From positions 523,420,293 through 523,484,292 of the forward strand of contig CM042690.1 in the NCBI GenBank assembly GCA_023614405.1: DNA of 64,000 nt, in the 5' to 3' direction. The notes beneath the pieces were generated by a model. It saw only the letters and a program-made list of their open reading frames with translations, searched no databases and had not been told where the DNA came from. This DNA is from Avena insularis. Lineage: Eukaryota > Streptophyta > Magnoliopsida > Poales > Poaceae. The position numbers were made by a program, and so were the translations under genes. Shown here in pieces: positions 1-11,123 of this stretch. Numbering within the stretch: position 1 is the stretch's first letter; the number at the start of each line of letters is the position of its first letter.

Positions 1-1113
1 TCTGTGTCCAGTCGGATTTTCTTCCGGAAAATCCAAACTGGGGCGGTTTTTCCTCCATCCGGATTTCGCAAGGGCCGGATAATCCAGATTTCGCAAGGGC
101 CGGATAATCCGGCCCCTAGTTTTCGTGCAAAAGGAGCAACGGCGCGTCGCTCTGTGTCCAGTCGGATTTTCTCCCGGAAAATCCGAATCGATTCTTCTTC
201 CCAGCGGATAATCGGACTTCAGATAGGGCGGATAATCATCCCCCGGTTGATCAAGGACAAGCTCGACGCGTCTCACTGTGTGGGGGCAGATTTTCTGTCG
301 GATATTCCGAGTCTGGGGTGGTGTTTCCTCAGACCGAATAATTCGGCCCTCACTTGGGCCGGAGAATCCGGCCCCCAAAGTGTGTAACGGCTGGTTTTTG
401 GAAGGGGGTATAAGTACCCCTTCTTCCCCAACGTCCAGAACCCTTGATTCATTTGAATTCGACCAGACCCTGTGCAAGAGCTCTAAATCTCGATCTCCCA
501 CTTCAACCACCCTAAGGTCTTGATCTTTGGTGGAATTGAAGGAGGAGAAGTTCATCATCAACATCAAGAATTAAGCGCTTCAACTCCTCTCCATTCACTT
601 AGAGAAATCCCTGATCTAGTATTCTCGTTAATACCTAGATCGTGTTATTGTATTTGAAAACTTTGTTCTTGTGGCAGCTTGTTGTCATTTCGGGAGCCTC
701 CAAGTTGTTGTGGAGTTGTTGCCCCGCTAGTTGTGTAAAGGAGTCGGTGCCCGCCTCGAAGGGTACCTATAGTAGAAGGTGGATCAGGCATGTTGTGGCG
801 AGATCCATCGGAGAACAGGGTGAGGCCTTTTGTGGCGTGGTGGTCTTAGTACCGCCCACCCCTCCAACACAGACGTACTTCCCTTAACAAGGAAGGAACT
901 GCGGTCAAACAAATCCTATGTCTCCGTGTGCTTCACTTCGGTTCACTCGTTCCTCTTCCACTCGCTAGTAGATAGGTTTGCATATAAGGAAATTCCTCAC
1001 ATTAGTTTATCTAGAGAATTTACCTTTGTGCTAAGCCTAAAATTGAAAAGGAATTAAAAATTGGTGTAGCACCTCTTCACCCCCCCATCTAGGTGCCCAT
1101 ACGATCCATTTCA
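1..1113 (+). repeat. 5' LTR of the Sirevirus (truncated by window start)
   Basis: This matches 9,621-10,748 along its length and ends ...gatccatttca just before the primer binding site. Roughly the first 170-190 bp of the LTR are missing. It contains several copies of the palindromic motif gccggataatccggc and an extra short duplication near 60-105 that the 3' LTR lacks. A TATA box lies at 409-416. The small ORFs inside it are chance frames. Confidence 0.93.
409..416 (+). promoter_or_regulatory. LTR core promoter TATA box
   Basis: The motif tataagta sits inside gggggtataagtacccc and is preserved in the 3' LTR at 10,031-10,038. It is the likely Pol II core promoter, placing the U3/R boundary about 30 bp downstream. 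Confidence 0.7.
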
Positions 1114-1115
1114 AT

Positions 1116-1127
1116 TGGTATCAGAGC
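1116..1127 (+). other. Primer binding site (initiator tRNA-Met type)
   Basis: The sequence tggtatcagagc lies 2 bp after the 5' LTR end. It is the standard primer binding site of Ty1/copia elements and fixes the LTR boundary. Confidence 0.95.
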
Positions 1128-1165
1128 CCCGACTCTTAATTCGGGCTTAACCGCCTAAGAGTAGT

Positions 1166-4100
1166 ATGGGTACCAGGGATGATGGAAATGAGGTTGTGGA
1201 TAAGGTCACAATGGATGATCTCAAGTCATTGGAAACAACCTTGTTGAAATCCTTTGAGGCCAAGATGGAGAAGATGAATCAAATGATTGCTCGCCTTATA
1301 TCATCCATAGCCCCATCTCCATCCTCCTCTGAGGCTCCCTCACCATCATCTAAGGAAAAGGGTAACAGCGGATCTAAGGATGATGATGTGGAAGGTGAAA
1401 AACTAAATGGTTCCACCTCCAAAAAGGGAAGTGGTAAGGAGGAATATAGTGAGGTTCGCCACGTATATTCCCCCGACCCACCTATCCCTCATCCTCATAT
1501 AAACAATAGGGGTGATCCATCCAAGCTCACTGCATCTTCTTTTAACCAATGGCAATTTCTAATGAAATCTCATGTTTGCAGCTCCTCTATTGAATTGTGG
1601 AGGATCATTGAAGAAGGTCTTCATGTTGGAGATCAAACCAATCTAACAAGAAGGGAAGTTGTGGATAGCCAGTTGAATGCCACTGCTCTCCACATGATAC
1701 ACCGGGTGTGGGTCCCAAGGACATGCCACACATTGAACATCTCAACACGGCTAAAGAGGGATGCTCTCTGAACCTTTTGTTGGAAATGAAAGCATGAGAA
1801 GAAACTGGTATGATGCCCTTAGTAACGAAGCTGAGGGATTCTACATGTTGGATGGTGAAAACCATGAGGACATGTATAGAAGACTCAAGGGCATCGCAAC
1901 AACATTTCGGAAGCATGGGGCCACTCACATTGATGATGCATGGATAAAAAGGAAGTATGTGAGTGCCTTAATGCCTTTCGAATCGACGGATTTGAAGAGC
2001 TTGCAAGGTAGACACAACTATCATCAAATGACATCCAATGAAGTCATGCAAGAAATGGCGTCATTCAAAGTGGCGGCAAAGAATGTCAAGATGCGTGCTC
2101 GGGCCATTGGAATGCAAAAGGGTGTCAATGTGGCTCTCAAAGCCAATATTGCTGAGCAAGAGGATGATGAAGGAGCATTTGAGAGGATATCCATGGACTG
2201 CCCTGATGAGGTCAAACGTGCTCATGGTGAGTACATGGCATTCTATGCAAGGAATTTTTGGAAGGACCCTGCCAAAGCCAAGTCTGAACTTGAGCGCAAG
2301 AACGGGTCAAATGGAAGAAGAGAAACTGGCCCAAGATTGAGAACTTGCTTCAACTGTGGAGATAGACTGCACTTTGTAGCCGAGTGTCCTCATGAAAATA
2401 GAGAAGACAATGGTGGCAAGCTCATTCTCAAAGAGAAATCCAAAGTTCCTAAGAAGAAGCCATTTGCTAAGAAGAATGGTCCTTTCAAGAAGCAACCCAA
2501 GATGGTCCTTGTAGCTCAAGAGGAATACTCCTCCGCAAGTGAAGATGAAGAGGATGATGATAGTTCCTGCGAAGTGGCTGCTATAGCCACCACATTGACT
2601 CCCTCCTCTCTCTTCGACTCGCCGAACGATAACGCCATCAACAACAATGCCACTTGCCTAATGGCAAGAGGATCCGAGGGCTATGCTTCTGGTGGTTCTA
2701 AATGGGTACTCGATAGCGGTTGTACGAGTCATATGACCGGAAGCAAGGAGATCATCACGGAGATGCAGCCAAACCTTGATCACATTACCGTCTCCTATGG
2801 TGACAAGTCAAAATCTGAGGTATTGGGTCTCGGCAAAGTTGTGGTGGCTCACGACATCTCTCTCGTGGACGTCATGCTTGTTGAGACCCTCGGGTATAAC
2901 TTACTTTCAGTTTGTGCCCTTGGTAAGATGGGCTTTGCAGTTTACATTGATGCTGATTTGGTGGTACTCTTGTGGAGCAAGTCTCTAAAAGTCGCTTTCG
3001 TGGGATATGTCGAAAACGACCTGTACGTGGTAGACTTTTCGGGGAAAACCACTACAGGTCCGATGTGTCTTTTCGGAAAGGCTGACGCGGGTTGGCTGTG
3101 GCATCACCGACTAGCCCACGTCAATATGAGAACTTTGCAAAGTCTCCACAAGGGTGGCCACATTCTTGGACTAAAAGAAAATGTCTCTTTTGCCAAAGAT
3201 CATGTTTGCAGGGCGTGTGTTGAAGGGAAAATGCATGATTCACCTCATCGAAGGAAAACCATTATCTCTTCAAAAAGGATTTTGGAGCTCCTTCATGTGG
3301 ACCTCTTCGGACCTCCATCTCATGCAAGCCTCGGTGGGAAGAAGTATTGTCTAGTGATTGTTGATGATTACTCAAGATACACTTGGGTTTATTTCTTCAA
3401 GTTGAAGAGTGAAACTCAACAAACTGTCATCGACTTCGCCAACGAGGTTCAACGTCAACACAACGTCCCCATTCTGGCTATAAGGAGTGATAACGGCTCG
3501 GAGTTCAAGAACTACACCTTAAATGAGTTCCTAAGTGAAGAGGGGATAAGACATCAATATTCCGCTGCGTACACCCCTCAACAAAATGGTGTAGCCGAGA
3601 GGAAGAATCGAACTCTAATGGACATGGCAAGATCAATGTTGGCTGAATTCAAATCTCCATATAACTTCTGGGCTGAAGCAATCTCTACTGCTTGTCATTC
3701 ATCCAATCGTTTATACCTCCGCAAGATTTTGGACAAGACTCTGTATGAAATACTTATCGGTAACAAGCCAAACATCTCATACTTTCGGGTATTCAGGTGT
3801 AAGTGTTTCTTTCTTATTAAAGGAGTTTGTTTATCTAAGTTTGAATCTAAGGCTCTAGAAGGAATTTTTGTTGGTTATGGTGCCGAATCCCACACTTATA
3901 GAGTCTACAATAAGCTCTCCGGAACTATTGTAGAATATTGTAGTGTGGTGTTCGAGGAAAATGACGGTTCCCGTACGGAGCAAGTTGGTGTTTGTGATGC
4001 AGATGTTGAAATACCCCAAGATGCCATAAGAAGAATGGGCATGGGATTCTTCCGCCCCATTGAGGAACCCCTTGTGGCGGACCGGGAAGGACAATGCTCT

Positions 4101-6291
4101 ACTCATATAGAGCCCTCATCTACACATACACAACATGCTCCAACCACGAGGGCAACTTCTACACCATCTCCAGCAACTGCTGCAGGTCAAGATGCTCCAG
4201 AAAGCTCCAGGCCGGATTTTCCGGTGGATACCGGATTATCCGGCCACCCCGCTCCAGCTGTCCATGCAGCTCCTGGTGGTGAAGATATCAACACAAGCTC
4301 CAGGCCGGATTTTCCGGCTGACCCTGGATTATCCGGCTCCTCGCCAGTTCAAGTGAGTCCCAGGCTTCCTGAAGATGCTGCTACAAGTCCTCCCAGGCCG
4401 GATTATCCGGCCTCTTCATCAGCCGGATTATCTGGCCCTGACTCTCCAGTTCTGCAGCCTCCTGTTATGGCTACGGACTCACCTCAAGGGCATGCATCTC
4501 CACCACCTACTACTGATGTTCCAGCTACTGATCAAGGCGGAGAAAATGCCTCCAATGAAGACTCAAGTGATGAATCTCCTCCACCAAGAGACAACAAACT
4601 TATTGAACTTCGTCGCAAGGCTCGGGATGATCGTAACCTTGAGTTGAGGGATCACACTCTCGACAAGGTTGTTGGTGATCTTCGACGAAGGGTGTCTACT
4701 AGAAGAGAATTGGCCAGTTTTGGTGAGCATCAAGCTCATATCTCCATGGTGGAACCTAAGAAGGTCTTTGAAGCTCTTGAAGACCTAGACTGGATTGTTG
4801 CTATGCATGAAGAATTGAATAATTTCGAGCACAACAAAGTCTGGAAACTAGTGGAGAAACCCAAAGAGTGCCGCAATGTTATCAGCACCAAGTGGATTTT
4901 CAAGAACAATCAGGATGAGAATGGCATTGTTGTGAGGAACAAGGCAAGACTTGTGGCACAAGGTTACTCACAAGTTGAGGGCATCGACTTCGGCGAGACT
5001 TATGCTCCTGTGGCTCGCCTTGAGTCCACCCGTATCCTACTTGCTTATGCTGCTCATAATAATTTTAAGTTGCAGCAAATGGACGTCAAGAGTGCCTTCC
5101 TTAACGGTCCTCTACATGAGTTGGTATACATAAAGCAACCCCGGGGGTTTGAGGATCCTAACTTCCCGAACCATGTCTACAAACTCGATAAGGCACTCTA
5201 TGGCCTTAAACAAGCCCCACGTGCGTCGTATGAGCACCTTAAAGAGCTTTTGTTAGATCGTGGCTTCGAAGTTGGGCAAATTGACCCCACTCTTTTTACT
5301 AAGAAGGTTAAGGGGGATCTCTTCGTATGCCAACTATATGTAGACGATATCATTTTTGGTTCTACTAACAAAGCTTTTAACGATGAATTCTCAAAGCTTA
5401 TGACTGACAGGTTTGAGATGTCTATGATGGGGGAATTACGGTTCTTTCTTGGATTCAAGATCAAGCAACTAAGAGAAGGAACCTTTATTAATCAAGCAAA
5501 GTACATCCAAGACATGCTCAAGAGATTCAAGATGACGGATCTAAATGGTGTCGCTACTCCGATGCAAACAAAGTGTCATCTCGAACTCAACCCTCACGGT
5601 AAAGATGTGGACCAAAAGGTATACCGGTCCATGATCGGCTCTCTTCTTTACCTCTGCGCATCTAGACCCGATATTGTGTTGAGTGTGGGAGTGTGTGCAA
5701 GGTATCAAGCAGCTCCTAAAGAAAGCCACTTAGTGGCAGTCAAGAGGATCTTTCGATATTTGGTTCATTCCCCCAACTTTGGTCTCTGGTATCCCAAGGG
5801 CTCCAATTTCACTTTATGTGGTTATACTGACTCAGATTGGGCTGGTGATAAGGATGATCGGAAATCCACTTCTGGAGCTTGTCAATTCTTGGGAAGATCT
5901 CTTGTATGTTGGTCCTCCAAAAAGTAGAATTGTATATCTCTCTCCACCGCCAAAGCTGAATATGTTGCTGCTACCAGCGCTTGTACTCAATTATTGTGGA
6001 TGAGGCAAACTTTAAAGGAATACGATGTCAATTGTGACAAAGTTCCTCTTTTATGTGATAATGAAAGTGCTATCAAAATTATGCATAATCCAGTTCAAAG
6101 ACACAAGGACGAAGCATATTGAGATTCGGAATCATTTTATTCGTGACCATGTTGCTCGAGGTGATATTGATCTATCTTTTGTGAGCACGAAGAACCAACT
6201 GGAGGATATTTTTACAGAGCCACTTGATGAAGCAAGATTCTGCTATTTGAGGAATGAGCTAAATATCATTGATTCTGGGAGCTTGTCTTGA
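1166..6291 (+). pseudogene. Sirevirus gag-pol polyprotein, broken
   Basis: This encoded the structural and enzymatic polyprotein needed for replication through RNA. Seen in order: gag N-terminus (1,166-1,771); a CX2CX4HX4C zinc knuckle near 2,346; protease motif DSG near 2,710; integrase HHCC finger near 3,100-3,230; DDE core with HVDLFGP, SDNGSEF and [10 protein letters not shown] (about 3,290-3,620); a long proline-rich linker (4,080-4,600); reverse transcriptase with YVDDIIFG near 5,340; RNase H with YTDSDWAGD near 5,825. Lesions: a frame change with apparent sequence loss in gag near 1,740-1,770, a TAG at 5,925-5,927 where related elements have Gln, and a frameshift near 6,100 in RNase H. 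The final stop is at 6,289-6,291. The usual Trp after QAPRA in the RT is Ser here. Confidence 0.93.
4205..4440 (+). repeat. In-frame repeats of the LTR palindrome inside the integrase-RT linker
   Basis: Three imperfect repeats of ggccggatttTccgg / ccggattatccggc translate as [24 protein letters not shown] and [14 protein letters not shown]. The core is the same palindromic motif found in the LTRs and around the third ORF. The stretch is proline- and serine-rich and probably an unstructured spacer in the protein. Confidence 0.8.
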
Positions 6292-7044
6292 TTACCCATG
6301 CACCCACTTGTACATCTCAATCCTTGTTTGGTCTAGGTGTGGGCATGGATATAGGGGGAGTGTAGTCCTAACTTATTGGGTTAACCCTCCCCCCATAATG
6401 CCAATAGCAAGTTATATCATTTCTCTTAATATCATGTTGTGATATGTGAGCTTATTGATGAGTATTGGTCGTGAACCCAAGATATATCTTCGCGGTGTCA
6501 CACCATACACTCCAACAAGGTGGCTCCGGCCACCGCCCTCTCCTTTGTGGAGAATTGGATCTTTTTGGATGTTATTTGCTCTCTCATGTTCTTATGGGAA
6601 TCACACTCAATCTTGGCTTTTATTTGATTTGGATTTTGCAATTTTGAGTGTCTAGTACCATCTCAGTTTGGCATTCTCAATCCTAAGCCTTCCCTACCCC
6701 TAAGACATCTATTCTTGCACACAAGTCCCTTGTACACCTTGTGGGGGTGTTGTTTGGGGACGCACGGGCCTAGTTCTGTGTACAGAATCCCAGATTTTAG
6801 GCCGGATAATCCGGCCCAAGTGTTGGCCGGATAATCCGGCCCTGGCGGATTCGATCTTAAAGGGCAGGCTCGGGGGGAAGGGCTCATATCGAGCAGCACT
6901 TCTCCCCCAGCCCTCTCCTTCTCCCCAGCCATCGCCTGCCGCCCCTCACCCTCCCCGGAGCCTCTCCGGCCACCGGATTTCCGGGCCATCCCGGATCTTC
7001 TTCTCCGCGCCTCCGGGTACCTTCTCCTCCGCGTTCTTCCTCCA
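6292..7044 (+). other. Non-coding spacer between pol and third ORF
   Basis: No gene is visible. It holds a polypurine-tract-like atagggggag (6,351-6,360), two perfect copies of gccggataatccggc (6,801-6,815 and 6,826-6,840), and a pyrimidine-rich stretch before the ATG at 7,045 that looks like a leader. It could hold the promoter or leader for the downstream ORF, but no clear TATA box was found. Confidence 0.6.
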
Positions 7045-7054
7045 ATGAGTGAGG

Positions 7055-7401
7055 GTAACTCCCTCTCTCCCCATCTTTGGCTAGATGTGTATCTTGTTGG
7101 ATGGAACGTTGTCTAGAAGGATGTGTTTTCGCATAGAACCCGTAGTCTTACAGTTTCTAGGCCCGATCTATTTTTTTGCATGCATTCTTGGTGAAATCGA
7201 AAATTTCTGCCAGGGCCGGATTATCCGCCCCTGGCCAGGGGCGGATAATCCGGCCTAACAGATTCAAGTCTGCTTCAGTTTCACTATGGTATATGTATTG
7301 AGTAGTTTTGACCTATGAACTTTTTGCCTACTTGTTCCATGCTCTCTCCTGGACTTGTGTGTATGCTTATCCCCTTGCTATCGGCCTTATTCTCCTCACA
7401 G
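7055..7401 (+). other. Predicted intron in the third ORF
   Basis: The donor GAGG/gtaact and the acceptor ttctcctcacag/GTGG fit plant consensus, and the joined reading frame is open. The interval contains in-frame stops if read through (for example TAG just after 7,100), which argues that it is removed or that translation starts later, at 7,308 or beyond. It contains the 42-bp palindrome at 7,214-7,255. Confidence 0.55.
7214..7255. repeat. Perfect 42-bp palindrome built from the Sirevirus motif
   Basis: The 21 bases 7,214-7,234 are the exact reverse complement of 7,235-7,255. Each arm contains the ccggataatcc-type core plus a ggggc extension. As RNA it would form a perfect hairpin without a loop of its own. 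Confidence 0.9.
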
Positions 7402-8861
7402 GTGGTTCCGGTGTTCCCAAGACCTACAAGCGCCGTCCTCGTGCCAAGTACTTTCGGGACGACGGTCAAGCTAAACTAGTGGACGAAGTTGAATTGCAGA
7501 GAAGGAAGAACGAGGAAAGGCGCATGGCTGAACAATCCAAGAGGACTCGGAAGGGCGTGTCCAAGAGGAAGGGCAAGGAGCCCAAGATCACCTACAGGGC
7601 TTTGGATGCAGTCTCCTTTTCTGCCATCCGTCATCGTGACTTGTTTGCTGAGCTGCCTCGTGATGGTGAGCTAGGGGATTCCCGCTTTTGGTGTGCCGAA
7701 CAGAAGGGGATTTATGAAGACATCTATGCCAGGCTGAACATTAGGCCTATGCACCCTCTGGTTCTTGCTGATGCCTTGGAGAAGGCGCATCTTGTGGATG
7801 CAATGTATGTGGCTGAGAGGATGGGGCTGCACCATCTCATGTCTCTCTAGTGCTCCTTTGACTCTGAGGTGGTGAAGCAGTTCTTCTCCACGTTGGTGAT
7901 TTGTGGGGATGAGCGTCGCACTATGAAGTGGATGACTCATGATAGGCCAATGACTGCTGATTTTCACGTGTTTGCTGAAGTTTTGGGGTACTCCTTCTGC
8001 AGCAAGGATAGAGCCAGTGGTCACCGCATCATCACTCAGTTGAAGCCCAACAAGGATGCAGCTCTCTCTCCGTGCACTGTGGACAATGGAATTGTCGGTA
8101 CTGTGGCTGGTCTTGCTCCCATCTATGCTGCCTTGGTGGGTCTCTTCCGTGATTCTATTACACCGAGTGGGGGCAACAATGACAGCATCCGTGGTCACCT
8201 TGTTCATCTACTTAAATTTTCTCATGAGGTTGCCTCCTGCGAGGACGAGTCAGTGCAGTACAGGCTGGATGTCATGGACTTCATTTACCATGAGCTGTGT
8301 GATGCTATGTTCAACCGTCTGTCCATTCCCTATGCGCCCTACATTATGTTGCTCATCCACCACCTGCTTCCTGCCGAGGAATTCCACATTGACTCGGTGC
8401 ACAAGGCCAAGAAGATTTACAACAAGGTTCGAAAGACTGCTCACCCCTCCTCTGCTCCTGAGGGTCTCATGAGGGATGCTCGTAGGCCCCCAGTGCCTCC
8501 CGTGGCCCGCGAGATCAAGCAGCTGAACTGGTTCCAGCGTCACATCCTCTGCATGGGCGTGGACACACGCAAGGGTCAGTATGAGGCCTACAGGAAGTGC
8601 CATGAGTTGGCTCACTCCCAACAGCTCATTCTCCACCACGTGTCTGGCGCTTCGGGTGCTCCTCCGGCTCCTACACCTCCCACTCCATATGCTCGGTGGA
8701 ACTCTTCCTCCGGGCTGAACTATGGTGAGCTGGAGCGTCACTTGTTCCCCTCTGTGCCTGCTGCTGATGCTGATGATGAGGAAGGTGACACTGAGGAGCT
8801 TGAAGATGAGGATGAGGAAGAGCATGAGGACGAGGACGAGGACGAGGACTATGATGAGTGA

Positions 8862-9449
8862 TCCCATGGGGCGCTAGCATCGCTCTTCTCCCTTTTTGGT
8901 GTCTCGATGCCAAAGGGGGAGAAGTAGTTCTATTAGGTTGTCCATGGATTTGCATGGGTCGGGCATAAGCACTTGCACTTTTTATTCGTTATTTCTTGCT
9001 TATGCCCATTTAGCGTTGAACTTTTATATTCGTGGTTTGTGGTTTGTGGTTGAGACTTTATATTCGTGGTTTGTGGTTTGTGATTTGTGGTTGAGACTTT
9101 ATGTAGTTGTCTGGATGATACCTATGGACTTCATATCATGGATTATGCTCATGGTTATATCTATTCATATCCTATTCTGGTGGTTTATCACGGAAGGCGC
9201 GTGCTCATAATGGTTATCCAATAATAATTGTGATTTTTGTCAAGGATGCCTATTCTCTACTTCGGTGGTATGTGTTTTTGCCCTTTTGTCTATGGAATAG
9301 ATTCACCTATTTGTGTGCATTTGTATTCCAATGCAAAACTCTATTATGCACACATTGAGGGGGAGTCCCTTCCATAGTTATCTCTGTTTGTCTTGTGTCT
9401 TTCTCCTGCAAATCCTGGTATTGTCATCTAACACCAAAAAGGGGGAGAT
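8862..9449 (+). other. 3' untranslated region of the Sirevirus with repeated polypurine tracts
   Basis: No gene is seen. Polypurine tracts occur at 8,911-8,924, 9,357-9,366 and, directly abutting the LTR, 9,436-9,449 (aaaaagggggagat). A short duplicated gtggtttgtggtt run lies at about 9,030-9,095. Multiple tracts are a known Sirevirus feature; only the last is placed to prime plus-strand synthesis of the LTR. Confidence 0.75.
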
Positions 9450-10748
9450 TGAAAGAACATTTCATGTTTTCCTATGCTTTGCGTGTTAGATAACAATACT
9501 ATGGAGACTTTTCATGTGTGCTAAGTGTGCAGGAAGTTTTGAGGGGGGGCAGATAATCCGCCCCTCCAAGGGCCGGATAATCCGGCCTACCTCATCTCTC
9601 AAGGAAGCCAATGTGCGTCGCTCTGTGTCCATTCGGATTTTCTTCCGGAAAATCCGAACTGGGGCGGTTTTTCCTCCCCAGGACGGATAATCCGGGTTTC
9701 GCAAGGGCCGGATAATCCAGCCCCTAGTTTTCGTGCAAAAGGAGCCACGGCGCGTCGCTCTGTGTCCAGTCGGATTTTCTCCCGGAAAATCCGAAGTGGG
9801 GCGGTTCTTCTTCCCCAGGCCGGATAATCCGGACTTTGCATAGGGCCAGATAATCTGGCCCCCAGAAGTTGATCAAGGACAAGCTCGACGTGTCTCATTG
9901 TGTGGGGGCGGATTTTCTGCCGGATATTCCGAGTCTGGGGCGGTGTTTCCTCAGACTGGATAATCCGGCCCTCACTTGGTCCGGATAATCCAGCCCCCAA
10001 AGTGTGCAACGGCTGGTTTTTGGAAGGGGGTATAAGTACCCCTTCTTCCCCAACGTCCAGAACCCTTGATTCATTTGAATTCGACCAGACCCTGTACAAG
10101 AGCTCTAAATCTCGATCTCCCACTTCAACCACCCTAAGGTCTTGATCTTTGGTGGAATTGAAGGAGGAGAAGTTCATCATCAACATCAAGAATCAAGCGC
10201 TTCAACTCCTCTCCATTCACTTGGAGAAATCCCTGATCTAGTATTCTCGTTAATACCTAGATCGTGTTATTGTATTTGACAACTTTGTTCTTGTGGCAAC
10301 TTGCTGTCATTTCGGGAGCCTCCAAGTTGTTGTGGAGTTGTTGCCCCGCTAGTTGTGTAAAGGCGCCGGTGCCCGCCTCGAAGGGTACCTATAGTGGAAG
10401 GTGGATCAGGCCTGTTGTGGCGAGATCCATCAGAGAACAGGGTGAGGCCTTTTGTGGCGTGGTGGTCTTAGTACCGCCCACCCCTCCAATGCAGACGTAC
10501 TTCCCTTAACAAGGAAGGAACTGCGGTCAAACAAATCCTGTGTCTCCGCGTGCTTCACTTCGTTTCACTCGTTCCTCTTCCACTCGCTCCTTACTCGCTA
10601 GTAGATAGGTTTGCATATAGGGAAATTCCTCACATTAGTTTATCTAGAGAATTTACCTTTGTGCTAAGCCTAAAATTGAAAAACAATTAAAAATTGGTGT
10701 AGCACCTATTCACCCCCCCCCCTCTAGGTGCCCATACGATCCATTTCA
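9450..10748 (+). repeat. 3' LTR of the Sirevirus
   Basis: It is complete, 1,299 bp, with TGAAAG at the start and TTTCA at the end, and follows the polypurine tract directly. It matches the 5' LTR with scattered substitutions and small indels. The TATA box is at 10,031-10,038. Several gccggataatccggc-type palindromes cluster in the first 550 bp, upstream of the TATA box. Confidence 0.94.
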
Positions 10749-11110
10749 GTGTCGATTACAAAGAGAAAGACAGATCGCATCGGTTTACAATACCCCTCTC
10801 GGTATGGAATGTACCAACAGTTGATAACCAAAGGAAGATTATGACAACAAGGTTGGATGCAACAAATAAACAAAGGATTACACGCATCCTATGGTACTAC
10901 GGAACCCCAAACACGTGAATCCTAGTTTGAATTTTTAGATGAGAATAGACAAATGTTACACTTCCTTACTAGAAAAGGGTGGGTGGGTGGGTAAGATCAA
11001 AATAGAAGCAGTCCTACTCTCACGTTTAGTTTTTTCCTAGTATATATAGCTACCAAAATATTTTCTAGACTGACAACGACCATCTTGGCTGAGACCCTGA
11101 AGGGCAAAAT
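10749..11110 (-). other. Internal-domain remnant of a minus-strand LTR element
   Basis: This unique-looking stretch lies between the Sirevirus 3' LTR and a reverse-oriented primer binding site. I see no coding signal. It is read as the first about 360 bp of internal domain of the element whose LTR follows, cut by the Sirevirus insertion. Confidence 0.55.
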
Positions 11111-11123
11111 GGCTCTGATACCA
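11111..11123 (-). other. Primer binding site (tRNA-Met type), minus strand
   Basis: The plus strand reads ggctctgatacca, the reverse complement of tggtatcagagcc. It lies 2 bp from the TGTAATACG that would be the LTR end, so the element is transcribed to the left. Confidence 0.8.

Larger units (their letters stand above)
7045..8861 (+). pseudogene. Sirevirus third ORF (env-like position), predicted spliced, one internal stop
   Basis: A long ORF sits between pol and the 3' LTR, where Sireviruses carry their extra gene. The main frame is open from 7,308 to 8,861 apart from one TAG at 7,848-7,850 (probably CAG originally). I prefer a start at ATG 7,045 with a 347-nt GT-AG intron (7,055 gtaact to 7,401 ctcacag). 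The 10-nt first exon then joins in frame, giving an N-terminus MSEGGSGVPKTYKRR and about 489 codons. The N-terminal part is strongly basic (KRTRKGVSKRKGK), the middle is helical and hydrophobic, and the last 40 residues are almost all Asp/Glu. No signal peptide or clear membrane segment appears in the spliced form. Function is unknown; it resembles uncharacterised plant transposon proteins rather than a viral envelope. Confidence 0.75.
1..10748 (+). mobile_element. Ty1/copia LTR retrotransposon, Sirevirus (Maximus/SIRE-like) type, left end outside window
   Basis: Two near-identical LTRs flank a tRNA-Met-type primer binding site, a gag-pol in copia order (gag, protease, integrase, reverse transcriptase, RNase H), a third ORF and a polypurine tract. 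The LTR runs from TGAAA to TTTCA; the 3' copy is 1,299 bp. The extra ORF after pol, several polypurine tracts and palindromic LTR motifs are known traits of Sireviruses. The coding part carries at least two frameshifts and two nonsense codons, so the copy is not autonomous as it stands. It inserted into the internal domain of the minus-strand element that continues at 10,749; the right-hand 5-bp target copy would be gtgtc (10,749-10,753) and the left one lies outside the window. The family name is inferred from domain content, not from a database match. Confidence 0.92.

Noticed and set aside
278..523. An 81-codon ORF in the 5' LTR with a near-identical copy at 9,900-10,145
   Set aside because: Its conservation is explained by LTR identity; it crosses the TATA box and has no protein-like features.
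8250..8867. A 205-codon minus-strand ORF
   Set aside because: It is antisense to the third ORF, whose acidic repeats create a mirror-image low-complexity frame.
1..10748. Reading the third ORF as a retroviral envelope
   Set aside because: The spliced form has no signal peptide, no clear membrane anchor and no cleavage motif; only its position is env-like.
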